Origin: Pohlia nutans
Taxonomy: Eukaryota > Streptophyta > Bryopsida > Bryales > Mniaceae
NCBI GenBank assembly: GCA_022496805.1
Contig: CM040085.1
Location: 18,877,811 to 18,941,810 of the forward strand
DNA length: 64,000 nt
Direction of reading: 5' to 3'
The notes beneath the pieces were generated by a model that was not told where the DNA came from, ran no database searches, and saw only the letters and a list, made by a program, of their open reading frames with translations. Below are positions 36,486 to 51,400 of this stretch, one piece after another; within the stretch, counting starts at the first letter, position 1; every line of letters starts with the position of its first letter. The translations under genes were made by a program, and so were the position numbers.

Positions 36486-39400
36486 ATGACCGAGCTCGCT
36501 GCATTCAATTCCATGCAGCAGCTGGCGATGGCGATGGCGATGGCCAGCGATGGCGCTCCCGTGTCCTCCCGCATCGGTACGTACATGATCTTTATTTCAT
36601 TTCATTTGCATTCATTTAATAAATACCCGAATCATAGCATCTATTAGGGTTGCACGAGCTTCATTGTTGAATTTTCTTTTAGTTTCATTTTTCTAAATTG
36701 ATTGAGTTGCTAAGAAGCTCTGTGTAATTTTTTGACAAAAGGTAGCCAGTTGACAATTAATCTGCTCGGTAATGCTTTTTTGTTGTATGATAGCAGAAAG
36801 TATATCTGAAGCTCATCAATGTTCATATTTATTAATGCTCGAAATAGGAATTTGATCTTGACAGCTGCATAAATAACCTCTTTGCCATGGATTGATCATT
36901 GTCATGTGTAGCTGTCATTCGCGTGCTGGTGGCTGCCATGGGCGACAGTGCGCGATCCGTGCAAGAAGCGGCCGCATCTGCACTTTGCGACATTGCTCGA
37001 CAGTGAGTACCTTACTGACTAGTTTTGGTTTTCAATTTTTTTTTAAATCTTCGTTAATTTTCAGCTTGATAACGGAATAGTCTCGTCCTCCGGTTAACAT
37101 TTTGAACGACGTTTTTCACAGTTTTTAACAAAACGCAATTGAAAAATTGTGAGAGCGGGAATATTTTTCGTTTTCCAGTAACTAAGATCCAAGATCTGGT
37201 TGTCTTTGATTTTAATCGATGTTACAAGAATTGACCTACTTTGAATGATTGATTTGCTCTTAGGAATGCTGAAATAGTGCTTGACTGCTGCGCTACAAGT
37301 TTACGAGCTGGCAAGCGGGTAGGTCTTCGTCCTTTGGCTTGTGAATGTGTAGTAAAGGCTGGCATTGGAGTGTAACATTGAGACACAGCTGCTTCCGGAA
37401 GTATTTTTTGAAGGATAATCAAGCGTTCGTGTGATTTTGGAAATTAGGTTGTCAGTTATCGTGCCGGTTTGCTTCTTATCATGGCCTACACTGTTCGCGA
37501 GATGAGCGAGGAACAGGTTAATTCAGTGCTGATGCGCAACACTGCTAAACTTGCGATGGCGGAGTTGTCAGCTAACAAGGTACATTCGAATTTCGAGGGA
37601 GACTTTTGCTTGTAAGTGTATACGATTGGTCTAATTCCAGATTGAATGACGAGTAGTCCTAAGCATGACCGTTTTATTTTTTGATTTTGATTTTAAATAC
37701 TTGAAGCAGGAGGGAATTACAGATTGGAGAAACGCATCTTCTAATCTACTTGTCGCAGTTGGATCGCGCTTACCGGATGTTGTAAGGTCCCTTTATGCTG
37801 TTATAACTTAGTTCCAAGCCAAATTCCCTTCGTTGCAAGAGAGCTTAGGTTTTGAGAATGTATAGGAACCCTTGTTTTAAAGTTAAATATTGTGATTTTT
37901 AAACATTATTTCAATCGCAACTATTGTGATAGTTGTCTTGAATTGTTAACCGCCATTTCCACTTTGCTAAGGTCTTTCAAAGCCAGCACCTCTCTAGCTG
38001 TTCCGTCGTCCTAATGAATTAAACATGTGGTTGAACAATGAGCTACAGCTTATGGACGAAACATTCAACCAACTCGCCGGAGGTGGAGTTCCTGTTGTAG
38101 GGTTGGTACAGACATTGGCCGAATTTGCAACATCCTATGGTAATCATATTTCTAGTCATTCTTTCCTTTTGAAATCGAACGATTGAAGAGTTTAAATTGT
38201 CGATTGAACTTGGGAAACACTGACAGTTCCTAGACTCATGCTTCGAAGTAGCTAATCTTGAGAAAAACTCAAGCCATGTTGTTTGATTTTGTACTGTGCT
38301 ATGTGTGCTACTCTACTCCAACTGAAAATCTTGATTGGCCATGGAAGGTTTGCATTTTGCCCCACGGTTTAAGCATGTATTATCCCGTGTGCTGCCGATT
38401 CTGAGTGGCGTTGGAGACAACGAGCGGCTTGTTTTCGCGAAGGGTAAGTACGCGGTGATTTTCCTTTTAGGGCTAGACAAAGATACTTGCTTTTAATTCT
38501 TTAAGAAGTGGCATAATTGTGGATTTCATTGGCATCGTATTGAAGTAGGTAAACTCTCGATGTTTGGATTTGGGTCTGTTGTATTTGAAGATCTTTCCAA
38601 TGACTTGAAACGCTACTTCCAAAACCTATTTGCAGCTTTTACGTCCTGGTGTGAAACCATGAACCATTGTCACGAAGTGTGTACATCAAATTTATCACCA
38701 GATGGAGATTTGCAGTACGTTGTGAGCTCTCCATTTCGGTTGATTCAGGAACATACAGTTTTCCAATATATATTCGCAGATCACACATGTGATATCGCCT
38801 TGCTCCGTGAGGAATGACACCCTACTCAATACAACCGCTTTCTCTTTATGTCTGCAGAGCGCTCCTGCACCAAGCATTTGAACTAATGCTGGACGCTTGG
38901 ATTACGTCTGAAGATGCTGAGGTGGGGTAGGAACATTTCTCATAAGATGTATGTACAGCAATTTCGGACGATGTCTTTGTTTGTCTGTAACTGAAATTTT
39001 ACATTAATCTGATAGGTCCCGCTTTGGCTGATTCTAACGGGAGGATCCTGTGCTTTGGGAGGCCCTTTACGTGAACGCAGGTTCGGCTAGAAACTGCGGA
39101 GGCATTAGGAAAAATGATGGGTCTAGTCAGCAGATCACACCTCAGCTCAGCATTGCCTAGACTTCTTCCGTCCATTTTGGCAGTGTAAGTTTCCCAGCGT
39201 CTGTAGACATGTACTTGTGTAGTCATATTCGGGCTATGCATAATGCTCAAAAAGTCAATCCGTGATATAATCCTTTCCATTGAAATTCTTGCCTTGACTT
39301 TGCAGTTGCAGAAAAGAGAAGAAGAACCCTTTGCCCGCCACGTCAAGTTTGCACACAGTCCTATTTCTTATTCTTGTAAATGATGGTGGATCACCATTGA

Positions 39401-42400
39401 TCGATTTCCTGGTAATACCTTTCAACCAAATAGAAGCCTGATTTAGCTTTCATCTTCTTTGGCCATTTCCATGAATGCCACTTAATATCGCACAGGTAAG
39501 ATATTACGGTTTAGCGGGCATGATTTACATTTCAGAACGTTCATACATTTTTAGTTTTTTCCCCTATACTTTTAAATCTCACTGCAAATTATTTACTCTC
39601 TTAGAGTCCTGCATTGGATCTGTATATTTCAGCAAGGATAACATTGAAGCTTTGTTGGCAGGCTCTGGCCCCTGCATTGAATTTGTTGCTTCCTCAAGCT
39701 TATTTGACTGTTAAGGATGGGAGCAACAGAACGTTCATCGCCCAAATGAAGGTATATATGTGTGACATGTGTATATATGAAGGTAAAATTCAATTTGATT
39801 ATAGGAGCATATGGGTGCAAGAAGGTGGTTGTAAAATTTCATCCTCTTACCATGCATCTCGCGGTGATGTGCATACTGGAGTTTGTTAGAGACTTGAAAT
39901 TAGTAGTCACTGAACCAGGCATACAGGCCTGTCGTACATCTCACAATTGAGACGACTTCTACTTGTTAGAGTGTCTACAGCCTAATAACTATGATTAGCT
40001 GGCATGGCCTCTGCACAAGTTGGAAAGGAGCTGAGAAGGTCTGTCTCGTTGTTGAAAAGATAACTTAAATTTGAATGGCCTTTCAAATAGGCCTATCCAC
40101 ACTAAAGCCTGGGCCCTGAATGCTTGTTGGATGCTCGACATCTTTTATGGGATGTCAATTATGGTGTCGATCTATGCAGGGTTGACAGTATGTTCACACC
40201 GCCCGTTGCCATGGCACTTTGCAAATTTGCAGAATCATAATGAAGTTCTGCGCTGCTTTGTCACAATCAGGATGGCGTACCCTTCGGAAATTTTCAATTA
40301 TCTGTTGCATGTACGTCATTCTATGTAGACACTCCTGCTATAGTCTGAATTTTCTTTGACTTGTACAAATTTTCATGAATTCATCAAAATATACCAGATA
40401 ATCATCTTGATTAACTTATATCCGACTCTTAAGAAAAAGCAAACTCGGGCTTAAGAAATCTGCAATTTTGTGCTAAAAGAAATGAAGAGCAATCTCTACT
40501 GCTGTACATTACGTCTGCAAGTTTGGATATGGCTACAATTGGCGCACACAGAGATCTTACACGAGCATTGTGTTTGTTCAGCAAATTCGGACTCAGGAGA
40601 ACTGGATTCAATTGGGCACCTTATCAGTATGGAAGCACCTAATAATCAGGTTTGACGCGTGTCTTCGGACTAAACTTCGTCGCTCTACGTATTTGAAATT
40701 CGACGTTGTCAGAGACTAGTTGAAGTGAAACAAAGAGCTGACCAATTTACTGCTCTCGGTATGTGCAGACATTCAGAACTATGGTTCATTAGAAGAGGTG
40801 AAATTGCTGAAGCTGTAAAGTATCTTCTCCGTAAACGAGACTTGAAGATGAGAAAGTCCATTTCTGAGGTGCCGCTTAGTATGCATGAAAAAGAATTTTG
40901 AACTTTTTGCTTGCTAATTGCTTTGTCTTCGTGTCTAAAGATAATAACGAGAATCAACTAAAAGCGAGTAATACATGGTTACTGACAGTTGTAGAAACCA
41001 ACAAGTTTTTCTGCTGATCACTGATCTGCGTCATTGCAGTTGATTGTATGCATGGCCTCAAGTGGTTACCTTGATAAAGAGACCAGTGAAGCTTGTATCG
41101 AATTTCTAGTGAAGCAGTGTGCATCGTCGGATACGAAGAAGAGACCCTCTGAAGGTGATCGTGCACCTAATGAGAAAAAGAATGCATCAGAATGTCCTGC
41201 CGACGTACTCTTGGAGAAAGTAAGAATCATCTTATTACATGAATTGTAAAGTACATATTATCTGTGCACCGCAGCATTCAATTAAGGGCTTGATTTTGAG
41301 CATCTTGAAGTTTTATCCTCAGCAGTTTGAATTTAAAGTACTGAAGGTATGCTTGCCTATTTTCGTAAGGAATTCGGAAGACATGTGAGCTCCCAGGAGT
41401 TGCGGCGTGTTTGCGAGACAGGGTTGCTTCTTCTGGCTGGCACTGTTCTTGCAGCAGAAGTATTGCTCTCTTCATAATGTTTGATTAAATATCTATTTTC
41501 GTGTAATATGACCCCGACAAGCTGAGTACGCTATCACTGCTATGTCTGTTGATGATCCTTCTCTAGATTGAAATTTGTAGGACGGATTTTTTTAGTACTG
41601 AGAAGTTGATGCATTTTCCAGGTTGTATTGTGGCCTTTTCTATTGAAGATGCTTATGCCAGTAGAATACACAACCGCTCTTGCTACTGTAAGAACAGATC
41701 TCGAACATGGATCACATTTGAGAGTATTGCATTCATTATCTGCAGTGTAGTTTTTTTATAGCCTAGAGATGTCTTGCTTTTCTTTGATATTATTAATAAG
41801 AATATTTTCTCACCACTACTGCTTTACACAATGTGCAGGTGTGCAAGTGCATAACTGAAATTCTGAAGCATAAAATCTCACGAGGAGAGAAAGTTTCTGT
41901 CGATTACACTACGTCTCCAAGTATTCCACAACCAGAGGTTCGTACTCGGTTAGTTTCTCTAAATGGTTTTAAATGAGGTATCATACTTTATTCATGCCCA
42001 GTTGTAGATTCATCATGCTTAAACATGGCCGTTTGAAATGCAGGAACTCCTTGCTCGTCTTCTTTTACTTCTTCAATATCCACTGGAAGCAGAACTTGCC
42101 CCCAGGGTGTTGATTGTACGAGAAAATACTCTCTGATAATTCTGTATATGCACCCTTGTGAGATAGTCCATCGGAGTAGGTTTTAGCAATCAATTTTCAA
42201 ATACATATTGCAAACCATGTGAGACTCTGTCTAACCAATCGCATTCTTTTGATACAGATCCTGGACTATTTGGCGCCGATATTTCCTACAGCTGTTGTGC
42301 TCCTCTGGGAAGTGCAGGTCTGTAGTTGCCTAAGTCTTGGCTCGTCATACAAGTTACACAATTTGGATATGAAACTTCCCTATTTTTATGAGGGCAGTTT

Positions 42401-45400
42401 TTAGTGCAAGTTTGTCCAATTCGCATGTATAGTGGGAAATATTCCTACTCTCGGGAGTCTAAATAATTTTGTTTTGTTTTGTTGGTAAGCTGTAGATTCC
42501 CAAAATGAAGGCTTACATCAGTGACATCGATACTGCCTCATGGCAACAAACGACCTGGGAAGACATGATCGTGCATGTAAGGAAATGGACTCTCCATGCC
42601 CTTACACATTTTTTTTTAATTTACTGTACAGTCCATCAATTCGATTTCTGTGCTGACGATGCTCTATGACAATTTGTTAAGGAGTTTTCTTATTCGAGGG
42701 TTTGACAGAGCGCACGATGAACCAAACTACTTGATGTAGAAGTTCGGTTTCTCGACAACCATATTTAGATAATGATGTATGAACTGAAAACCTGAATTGT
42801 GGGGAATGCTAGACTACAGAATGACTAAGTCATTCGTGACAAGTTCAAGTCTCCACTGAACCAGGATGTCTGATTCTCTTACAGTCTGAGCGTGCAGTTG
42901 CTATCCGATGTACTTGGTGTTGTACATGATCCGGAGTGGATAATGTCATTTGGAAATGCCTTGGCTGCTCATTATAATCTGTACAAAGACAACCAGCAAA
43001 TTGCACTGCTACACAGGTATGATATCTTGTATGTAGGTGATGCAATCATGCAATTTTTCATGCAGTTAACAGACTTTGGATAAGGGGACAAACATTGAAG
43101 TATGGAAAAAACTAATCGGCAATGTCTAGCAGGTGTATGGGAACTGTTTTACAGAAGGTTGATAATGAGGTGTACGTGCAACAGATGATCGCTCTAATGT
43201 ATCAACGTGCTGATATTTCAAATGAGACAAATAGAGAGGGTCTTGCCACGGCAATGGGTCTGGTACCAGGCTATACTGACTTTTACAATGTCGTTTCGAT
43301 GAATTAATATATTTAATTCGGATTTTGGGTCAACGGTGGTTCTTTTTTATTTTTTTGATCTTTAAATAAAATGTATATAATTTATTTATATATTATTATT
43401 TTATATTCAGTTGAATTTGTGATAGTGACTCTTGCGGATGTTAAAACCTATTGTTTCAGGTTGCTTCTGCACATCTGGATGCTGTGTTGGAGAAGTTGCA
43501 AAGAATTCTTGACAGTCAAAAACGTAATGGATTTCAGAGGTATTGATAACTTCTTGGTTTCGTTCTTGTCTTTTCATGGAAGACCACTTCATTTCTTTGA
43601 GAGTGCCACTGGCGGAATGTCATATATATATTAATGCACCTTAGCATTCAAAATTGAGGATAAGAATGCTTGTGCCGTTCATGATTGCAGATTTCTATCA
43701 CGTTTTGCCAAGCATCAGAATATTAGAGCAATTGACGATGTTTTCGCAACATTGGCACTGATGTATGGATATGCTGCATCATATGCACCATCAAACGGCA
43801 TTGAAGCTCGGATTGAGACGCTTGTGGTAAACCCTCACTTGGTTTTGCATTCCAGATTTTAATCATCAGCTGCCATGTTCAGTTTCACTCTATCATGGCT
43901 AGGTTTAATTATGCGTTCGTGTGGATTCTAGAGAGAAGTATCGTTTCTTGTGGACCCACCATCTGACTCATCAGCAGGAATAAAATGAGTTATATTTAAG
44001 GTTCTTCATACATTTTGCAGGGAAGCAGTATGCTTAAGGGTTTGCTGAAGGTCAAAGCTCAATCAGCCAAGCAAGCTGTTGTAACTGGTATCAACCTTCT
44101 AGGTATGAAAGCTGAGGATCCTCGTGAATTCTTGCTAATATGTTTTAGTTATAGAAGCGTCTCTCAAAAAATAGCCATTTTAAAAATAAAAAAACTAGAA
44201 ATTAAAAAATGTACGTAATCTCCTCTTACTTAGGGTTTTTGCAGGCCAAGCGGTTATCCAAGCTGCTAAAAAGGGAACAGTTTTTCCGCTGAAGAAAAGG
44301 GATATAATGTTGAACTACATTATTTCTCTGATGGTCAGAGACGAAAAGAACGCTTTGAACCTTGAGCTACTGCACACACAGGTACTGATGCTTAGGACGT
44401 CTTAAAAATTGCACATCGCTCGTATTGCTCTCTTTTGCCGAGAATACGTAGCCTGTGTAAAGTGGAACAGCAATGACAGTCTCTAAAATATCAAGTGGGA
44501 TGCAGGAGATGGCATTGAATGCCTGCACGACATTGGTGTCTGTTGATCCCAAGTTGTCTCCGGCAATGCGAGACTCTGTCCTCCAGGTATTTTTTTCTCC
44601 TCTATCGTTCTTTTTTGTACTTAACTCTTAAATGACACATTTTTAAGGAAATCTTCACATCCGAAGGCCGCAATGGAAGTTGAGAGAACATTGATTGTAG
44701 ACTGGCATGAGCAAGAGTTTTATTTTGTGAAAGTCTTGTATTTGACCCTAAGCGACAAGAAAGACTTTTTAGGAGTACTATTTACTTCACTAAGCGATAT
44801 CATAATCGAGATTAGTTTTTTGGGCGGCCGTGCTCAAGGACACGCTCTAGTTCTAAGGATATCATTATTAAAAGTGTTATGTTCTTACCAGACAACATTT
44901 GGCTTCTTCACCTTGCCAAGCTTGGTTGCAGTGAGTGGCACATTATTCACCAATTTCACCAGTTTCTTGTGTACAATTTTGCGCACCAGGTAATTCATGA
45001 TACGTTTTTGGGAACATACAGTAATTAGCCTAAATGAATGACATAAAATCAGTATGATGACTGTTAGCAGCGCATGCTGATGAAGATTTTAATTGCAATT
45101 TTTAGTTCTACATATTGATAGAATGTAAGAAGTCTGAAGCAGCTTTTTTTTAATTATTTTTTCCTTGTTTGGATGGTTCGTTGGTTGATTGTACATAGCG
45201 TGTATATAGAAATACTGATTGAGAAGACATTGATTGTTCCTATCAGTTTTTCCTTTTTAATTCACATTTTCTTATTAGAGTCACGGTTTTTTGAGGTTTC
45301 AATCCGAAATGTGCTAACACCATGAAACACATCCATATGATCTTAATTCGTGTCCCAGTGGCGACGACGGGAAAAGTAGAGCAATGCCATTGCAGCTTTT

Positions 45401-48400
45401 ACTCAAACGTCTTGATCAGTACGCATTTTCGTCAGAAGAGTGCGAAAGGGAGAGGGCAGTTCGTACAGTGTTGGCGCTCCTGCATCATTTTCGGGCACTT
45501 TGTACACCCGGAAGCTGTACTTTGGGCTGCAATGGTAGTTGCATCCACCTTCGATCAACTTCAGACACTGGTCAGAGTGTTGTAGCAGGTGAATGTTACA
45601 TGTTTACCTATTATAGAGTATCCTACATTGTAGGGGATTCATCTACCCAAGCACACCACACTGGAAAAGGCACAGATGCTCTAAATAATGCTCAAGCGGT
45701 TCTCTTATAGTGATCTACGAATCGGTTGGTTGGGATGGTCTATGGGAGATGAGTATTGCCTCAATGCCACGAAGAAATGGGTGTCCTATTTCTTCTTCTG
45801 GTGCTATGTTGGTAATTGTATCTGGATATGAAAGGAGCCGACCTGGCGATTACATAGTTTTAGCTTTTTTTGCGAAGTGGCGTAGAAATCCTTTCCGACA
45901 CAAATGTGAAAACAATGTTTTTGGGCAGGTAATCCTGCTCTGCTGCCACCAAGGGAGGTCTTGAGGCTAGGGGAAAGAGTCATGTCTTACTTGCCCCGCT
46001 GTGGCGATGCATCTCCAGATATCAGGACAGTAGCTGGTCAGGTGATAGCCTTTCTCCCAGTCTTCACCTGTTTTTTTCTATTGGTTTCGAGGTGACAATA
46101 TGGCTTCAGAATTTTGAGGCTGTGGAGCGGGTGCTAAAATTCTCATGTTGTGATTGAAGCAGATAATTACAATGCTCTGCACTATCGTTCTACTAATTCC
46201 CGACCCAGTTGGGGCTAAGAATACAGAGGATAGCAAGGCTTTGAATTTGGCCTTATCTTCGTTGCAAGACCTCACAGATAGCACTAAAGGGGTGAGTCCT
46301 ATAACTGAGGACACTGAGCACTTAGGCCGGTATGTAATTCGCATATTTCCTTTAGAACGTTCATGGGCGAAGGAAATGTTACGGTTGCCATGCGTTCCTC
46401 GTATATATGCTCACAAAGCTCACCTTTGTAATAAATCTCTTGCAGGAGGTAGATGAAGGTGAAGTTACTGTGCTTCAATGCGCTATTGATGTTGTCATCC
46501 ATTCTCTCAACATTAATGAGGTATCTTCATAAATAGCTCCACTTTATGAACAATGATGTGTAAGCAGTATATTGCTGTGCACTTGAATAATTAATATCGT
46601 TATTCACGCGCCTAGTAGGTCCTCTTTTCTTTCGAATATGTTTTGAGTATGTTAGGTTTTCGCTCAAATTTAGCTCGGGGCAAGGGTTCAGGTGGTTACA
46701 GCATTGAAAGGATGCAGAACAGCCATGTGCGATAAGATCTTGCCGTCTGCACTAGGAGCCATAACTGCAGTTACCCAGATTATATATTCCCGAGGTTGTC
46801 AACTACGAGAAGGAGATGTATCTAGGTAAGGACTTCTAGAAATGCATGCCCCTTGTTTTTGGCTTCTGACACGAGGTCACGAGGGGTCACGAGTTCTTAC
46901 TGCTATCGATCTCCGGTTGCGTGCTAGGATATCGCGGACGTTGTTTGAAGCTGCGACAGCTCAATATGATAGGCATCAGAAAATTCTGGCAGTTGTAAGT
47001 CTATTTCATATTCTCCTGTTCCATCAGCTTTTAACTCTGACATTCTGACCATTCTGGAATCTAAAGATGAAAACATCCCATAGACTTGCGCTCGTAAATA
47101 CCGCCCCTCCGGACTTGGAGGACGGTCTTTCCTAGAGTTCGTTCATGCGGACGACCACGATGTAAAACATTGATTGGAGGTGGGTTTTCTGTTCAGATGT
47201 GTAGCCTTGCAGAATGTTCACTGGCTAAGGTGGTGTTTTCGGAGATAATTTCTGCAGCAGAAACAGAATGGGTTAGTGACGAGAGCAAGAGGACAAGCTG
47301 GCCAATCAAGGAATCAATCCTCGTGAGTTTTATTTCATAATTATTTCACCTGGATGCCTTCATTGTGCCAAAGATGTCTGGTATGTCAAAGTTTTAACTA
47401 CTTTTGGTGATGATAGTTCCTCAGGACTTCGTTTTGACTCATGTTGCCAATGATTCCTGAGAATATTAAGGAGATGATTTGAGTTGATTTTCCAACCCGA
47501 CATGTTTAAATCTGTTACTTGCTTGGCAGGCCATTGCTCATCACGACAAATTATCGGTTCCATTTCTGGAGTATATCGTAGGCATACTCGATCATGTCCC
47601 TGTTTCTGGAGAGGATGACCCTAATCAGGGCAACATTTCAGACCACCTGACCTTGCCTCTGAGTCTAAGCCGACGGCCACAGGCAGCAACTCTCGCCCTT
47701 CAGGAGTTTTGTAGGTACATAGACCTTCATGGAAGAAATACATCAAATGTGGCGGACTTGAGGATCTCGAACACATATCGTCGGGTAGTGAATACCTAGT
47801 TATGGTTTGTTATAAGCTTACAGGTTCTGTTTTGGGTAGTTCATGGCAGGTATCAATTGAACGAACAGCTCTCCTAAGCATCCACAGAACTGAGAGATCT
47901 TCAGATATAAGATGTTGGAGTAAAGAATTGATGAATATTTGTCCTCAGCTTAATATTTTCAATTAACGTGATGAATGTGCAAGTAAAGGTAACTGACGGT
48001 TGGTAATCTGGACAGGTGCTCAAATCATTCAGTGAAGCAGGCAGTCAATCAGTGCTATCCAAGAGTGTTGTTCGCTCTGTTGTTGCGTATTGGGAGCATC
48101 CGAGAAGCTGTCACTACGGACATACAGCCAGTGAGGTAGGTCGTGACCTAGCTTTCCATCTGGACTATCTCAAATCTATTACGTGCATTTCACAGTACTA
48201 GATGCTGCCCTCACCCTTGGCTCGTCAAGTTGGACACGACGCATCACATTTTTCTAGTGGAATTATTGCTTCCAATCGCCAGTTTTGCTTGTCGGGGTGA
48301 ACCGGCCCTGCTGAAATGGCAATTAATTTCTGGATGTTCAGAGACATGGTCACAACTATTCACGCATTTTCTGAAACCGTAGAAAATGAAGACATGGGCA

Positions 48401-51400
48401 AGGTATGAATTTATGCTATGTTCCACAAATAAAAGTATATGATATGACATGTATGTTCATGATGTAGCAAGTTTTATTTATTTATATGGGCTGAATCAAA
48501 CTGTGCAAGTCGATTTGCAGATGTCGATCGTCAAAAATTGATAAGTATCCAGAGCTGTGGTATTTAGTATCTGTAGTGGTCAATTATTCAAGCTGATCAT
48601 GTTCCTACATTCTCTTCTAGATATCGACTCAAGGGGCTACGACGACGACTTGTCTATCATTTCCTACTTGACAGCTCAACCAGCGTTTGATACAGGTTTT
48701 GTTCACCGACGGAGAGCAGCGTTTGCGTGGGGAGCGCTGGACCGAGGCTATAGAAGAAATTGCTTCGTTTTCCTCCCGAGAAAGGCCAGAAGAAGTAAGC
48801 CGTTGCTACAATCGACTCTCGTTTGAGATGTTTAAAATTAAATTAGATTCTTGCGAACTCGAGTATATAGTACTTTACGCCATGCTAAATAACCATTGGA
48901 AATAAACTAAATTTATATTTAGCAACAATACAATTTATTTTCACTCCACAATTTTAGAATAAAGATGTTGATGTGTAGAGCCTCCTATATAGTATTCAAT
49001 CTAGTAATTTCATTAAAATTAAATAGTACTTCACAATCGTTTTTTTATGCATTTGTCTATTTTCTTATAGAAACTGAAGTGTAAGGTGAGTGGGCCATAA
49101 ACTGACACTATAAGCACTGCGCCTATTTTTAGTAATCTAAGGTGCATTGTGATAGTTTGAATGGATTAGCAAATTGATTACGAATCTATCCCAAGTTGAA
49201 TCATAATTTTTGGAGTTATACTGGATAAGTTTTGAATTTTCAAAGTCCAAGGTCTAGGTTGCCTATTTGTGGCAGTAGACATGGGCTGAAATTGACAGTG
49301 AATATGCCTTGAAGGATCGTAATGAAACTTAAAATAAAAGATAGTTCCTACAAACGAGGTGAATCCAAGTAATGCTTCAAAGTCAACAATCACAAAATTA
49401 TTTCATTGATTGTTGGTTTATGGCACAGTGGAGTATCATTGATGAAATAAATATAGGTGTTTCTTTATGATCGGCATTGGTTATTGACCCACTCACCTTA
49501 GAAGTTCTTTGTTTGATCAAGGCGAGACATGTTCAAATTTTTTGGTGTGCAGGTGAGCAACATATGCACACTGCTATGGCCAGCTTTGGAGATGCCTCAA
49601 GACTGCCAGCGTGCTGCTGCCGCCGCAGCTCTTTCTGGACTGGTCCAGCACTGGTATTCCCTGTTAATTAATATGCTAAAATTTCTCCGTGATAGTGCAT
49701 GTCATTTAACGTGAGGACTACTCAACGGCTTGTCTGCAGGCCCTCACAAGAGGGTACCCTTTTGAGACTCAGGCTGTTCTTGTTCCAATGTCCAACTCCT
49801 TCCATGCACAAAGCATGCATAATGAGGTATGAAATATTGAATACTTATGATGATTTAATTTAATATGTATGCAGTGAAAATTCGGACGCCCTTTTGGGTT
49901 CTCTTGTCGACGCCCTGAGTGCACATACAAGCGACGAATCCCCTACAGTACGACGTTTGTGTGTGAGGGGGCTTGTTCAGGTCTGTCATACTTCCCAGCT
50001 GCTGCATTCTCTTTACTCATTGCCGGGCTCATTGCTTACTCATAGTAACTAATGAGTCCAATGAAGTGCAATTTTTCCAGCGGTCATCTATAACGAGCAA
50101 GGTGTTTGTGCTCGAAAGAATATATATCATTCATTATGCCTTGGTATTCTCAGTTCTTAAGAAGTGAGCACGTAATTGTTTTCATTTCACTTCTATCTTA
50201 CAAATTTATTGAAGCGAATACAATTTTCTTGCAGATGGTTAAGAGAGGAGTTACCGAGTATGGATCACAAGCTTTGAATGTGATCTTTGCCCTGTTGGAA
50301 GACAATGAAGACGAAGTGGCAAATGCAGCTGTCTGCGGACTTTCTCCAGTAAGTTAGCAGAACTAATTAGCTCGATTCTGAAAATATAAAATTTCGGCCA
50401 TTTACTATTTATTTTTGTAATCGACATGATACACCTCTGATATACTTCTGATATACCTTGCTACCTCTGATCTCCAGGTCGTCCAGGTCGTTACTTCGGA
50501 GGTTGTGGCTCCAATGTTGCTGAATCTTTGTGTGCGGTTAAGTTTCCTGCAGGCAAGACGAACTATTTAAACCCAGTTTACAAGGAATGCGTCAGTTAAT
50601 TCTTTAGCCTTAATCACTCAGGGCAACTACTAATCAACTCAACTCTTCGTTCGAATTCTGTACCAGACCCGACACATGGAAAGTACACGAGCTGCAGCAT
50701 TTGAGGCTCTCGGATTTCTGAGTAAATTTGCTACTGGTGCTCAACTTGATACGTTCATGGAGCAGGTCAGCACCAATCTCCTCTATAAATCATGTAATCA
50801 ATAACATCATCTGACAAGCTCACCTTCAGCATCTTCTTTATAAGCTCATCTAGGTTCTACACATACTGAAAATTGCTTGTAACTATATCTCTTTCTTCCA
50901 GATTCATACAATCTTGCCACGCTTGGTGTTTCATGTCAACGACGAAGCACCTTCTGTTTCATTGGCCTGTAAAGTGAGTTTCACTTTCTCATCTCTTCTA
51001 CTATACATGGCTTCTTTGATTGTGTGTACATGTTGTCGCCATAATTTCATGTACACACATTCTACACTACGGTTTGATCACGGCTTTGATTCATTTTCTA
51101 TCGGTGTTCACCCGCGTGTTCATAAATATCACTCTTTAATTAACACTTCGAGACATGTACTATTCTTACGATCGACTTCATGTATCTGTCCAGAACGCCT
51201 TGAAAAGTATATCACCATTATTACATGCTCAAGACATCAGAGCACTGGCCAATTTGCGTACGTTTGACTTTGGACGAAGGTATATGAGCACTTGAACTTA
51301 ACGGTTTCCAGTAATTGGAAATTAATCTATTAGTAACCAAGAGAAATTATGGTCGTGGGCAGGTTTGGTACATCTAACTTTCGTGCCGTGTGAAATTTTC

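Noticed and set aside
37782..38048. Alternative splice for SGR6 exons 5-6 using a donor after 37786
   Set aside because: That choice leaves a phase-2 end that does not fit any acceptor. The gtaagg donor at 37782 and the acceptor before 38049 keep the frame and the family pattern.
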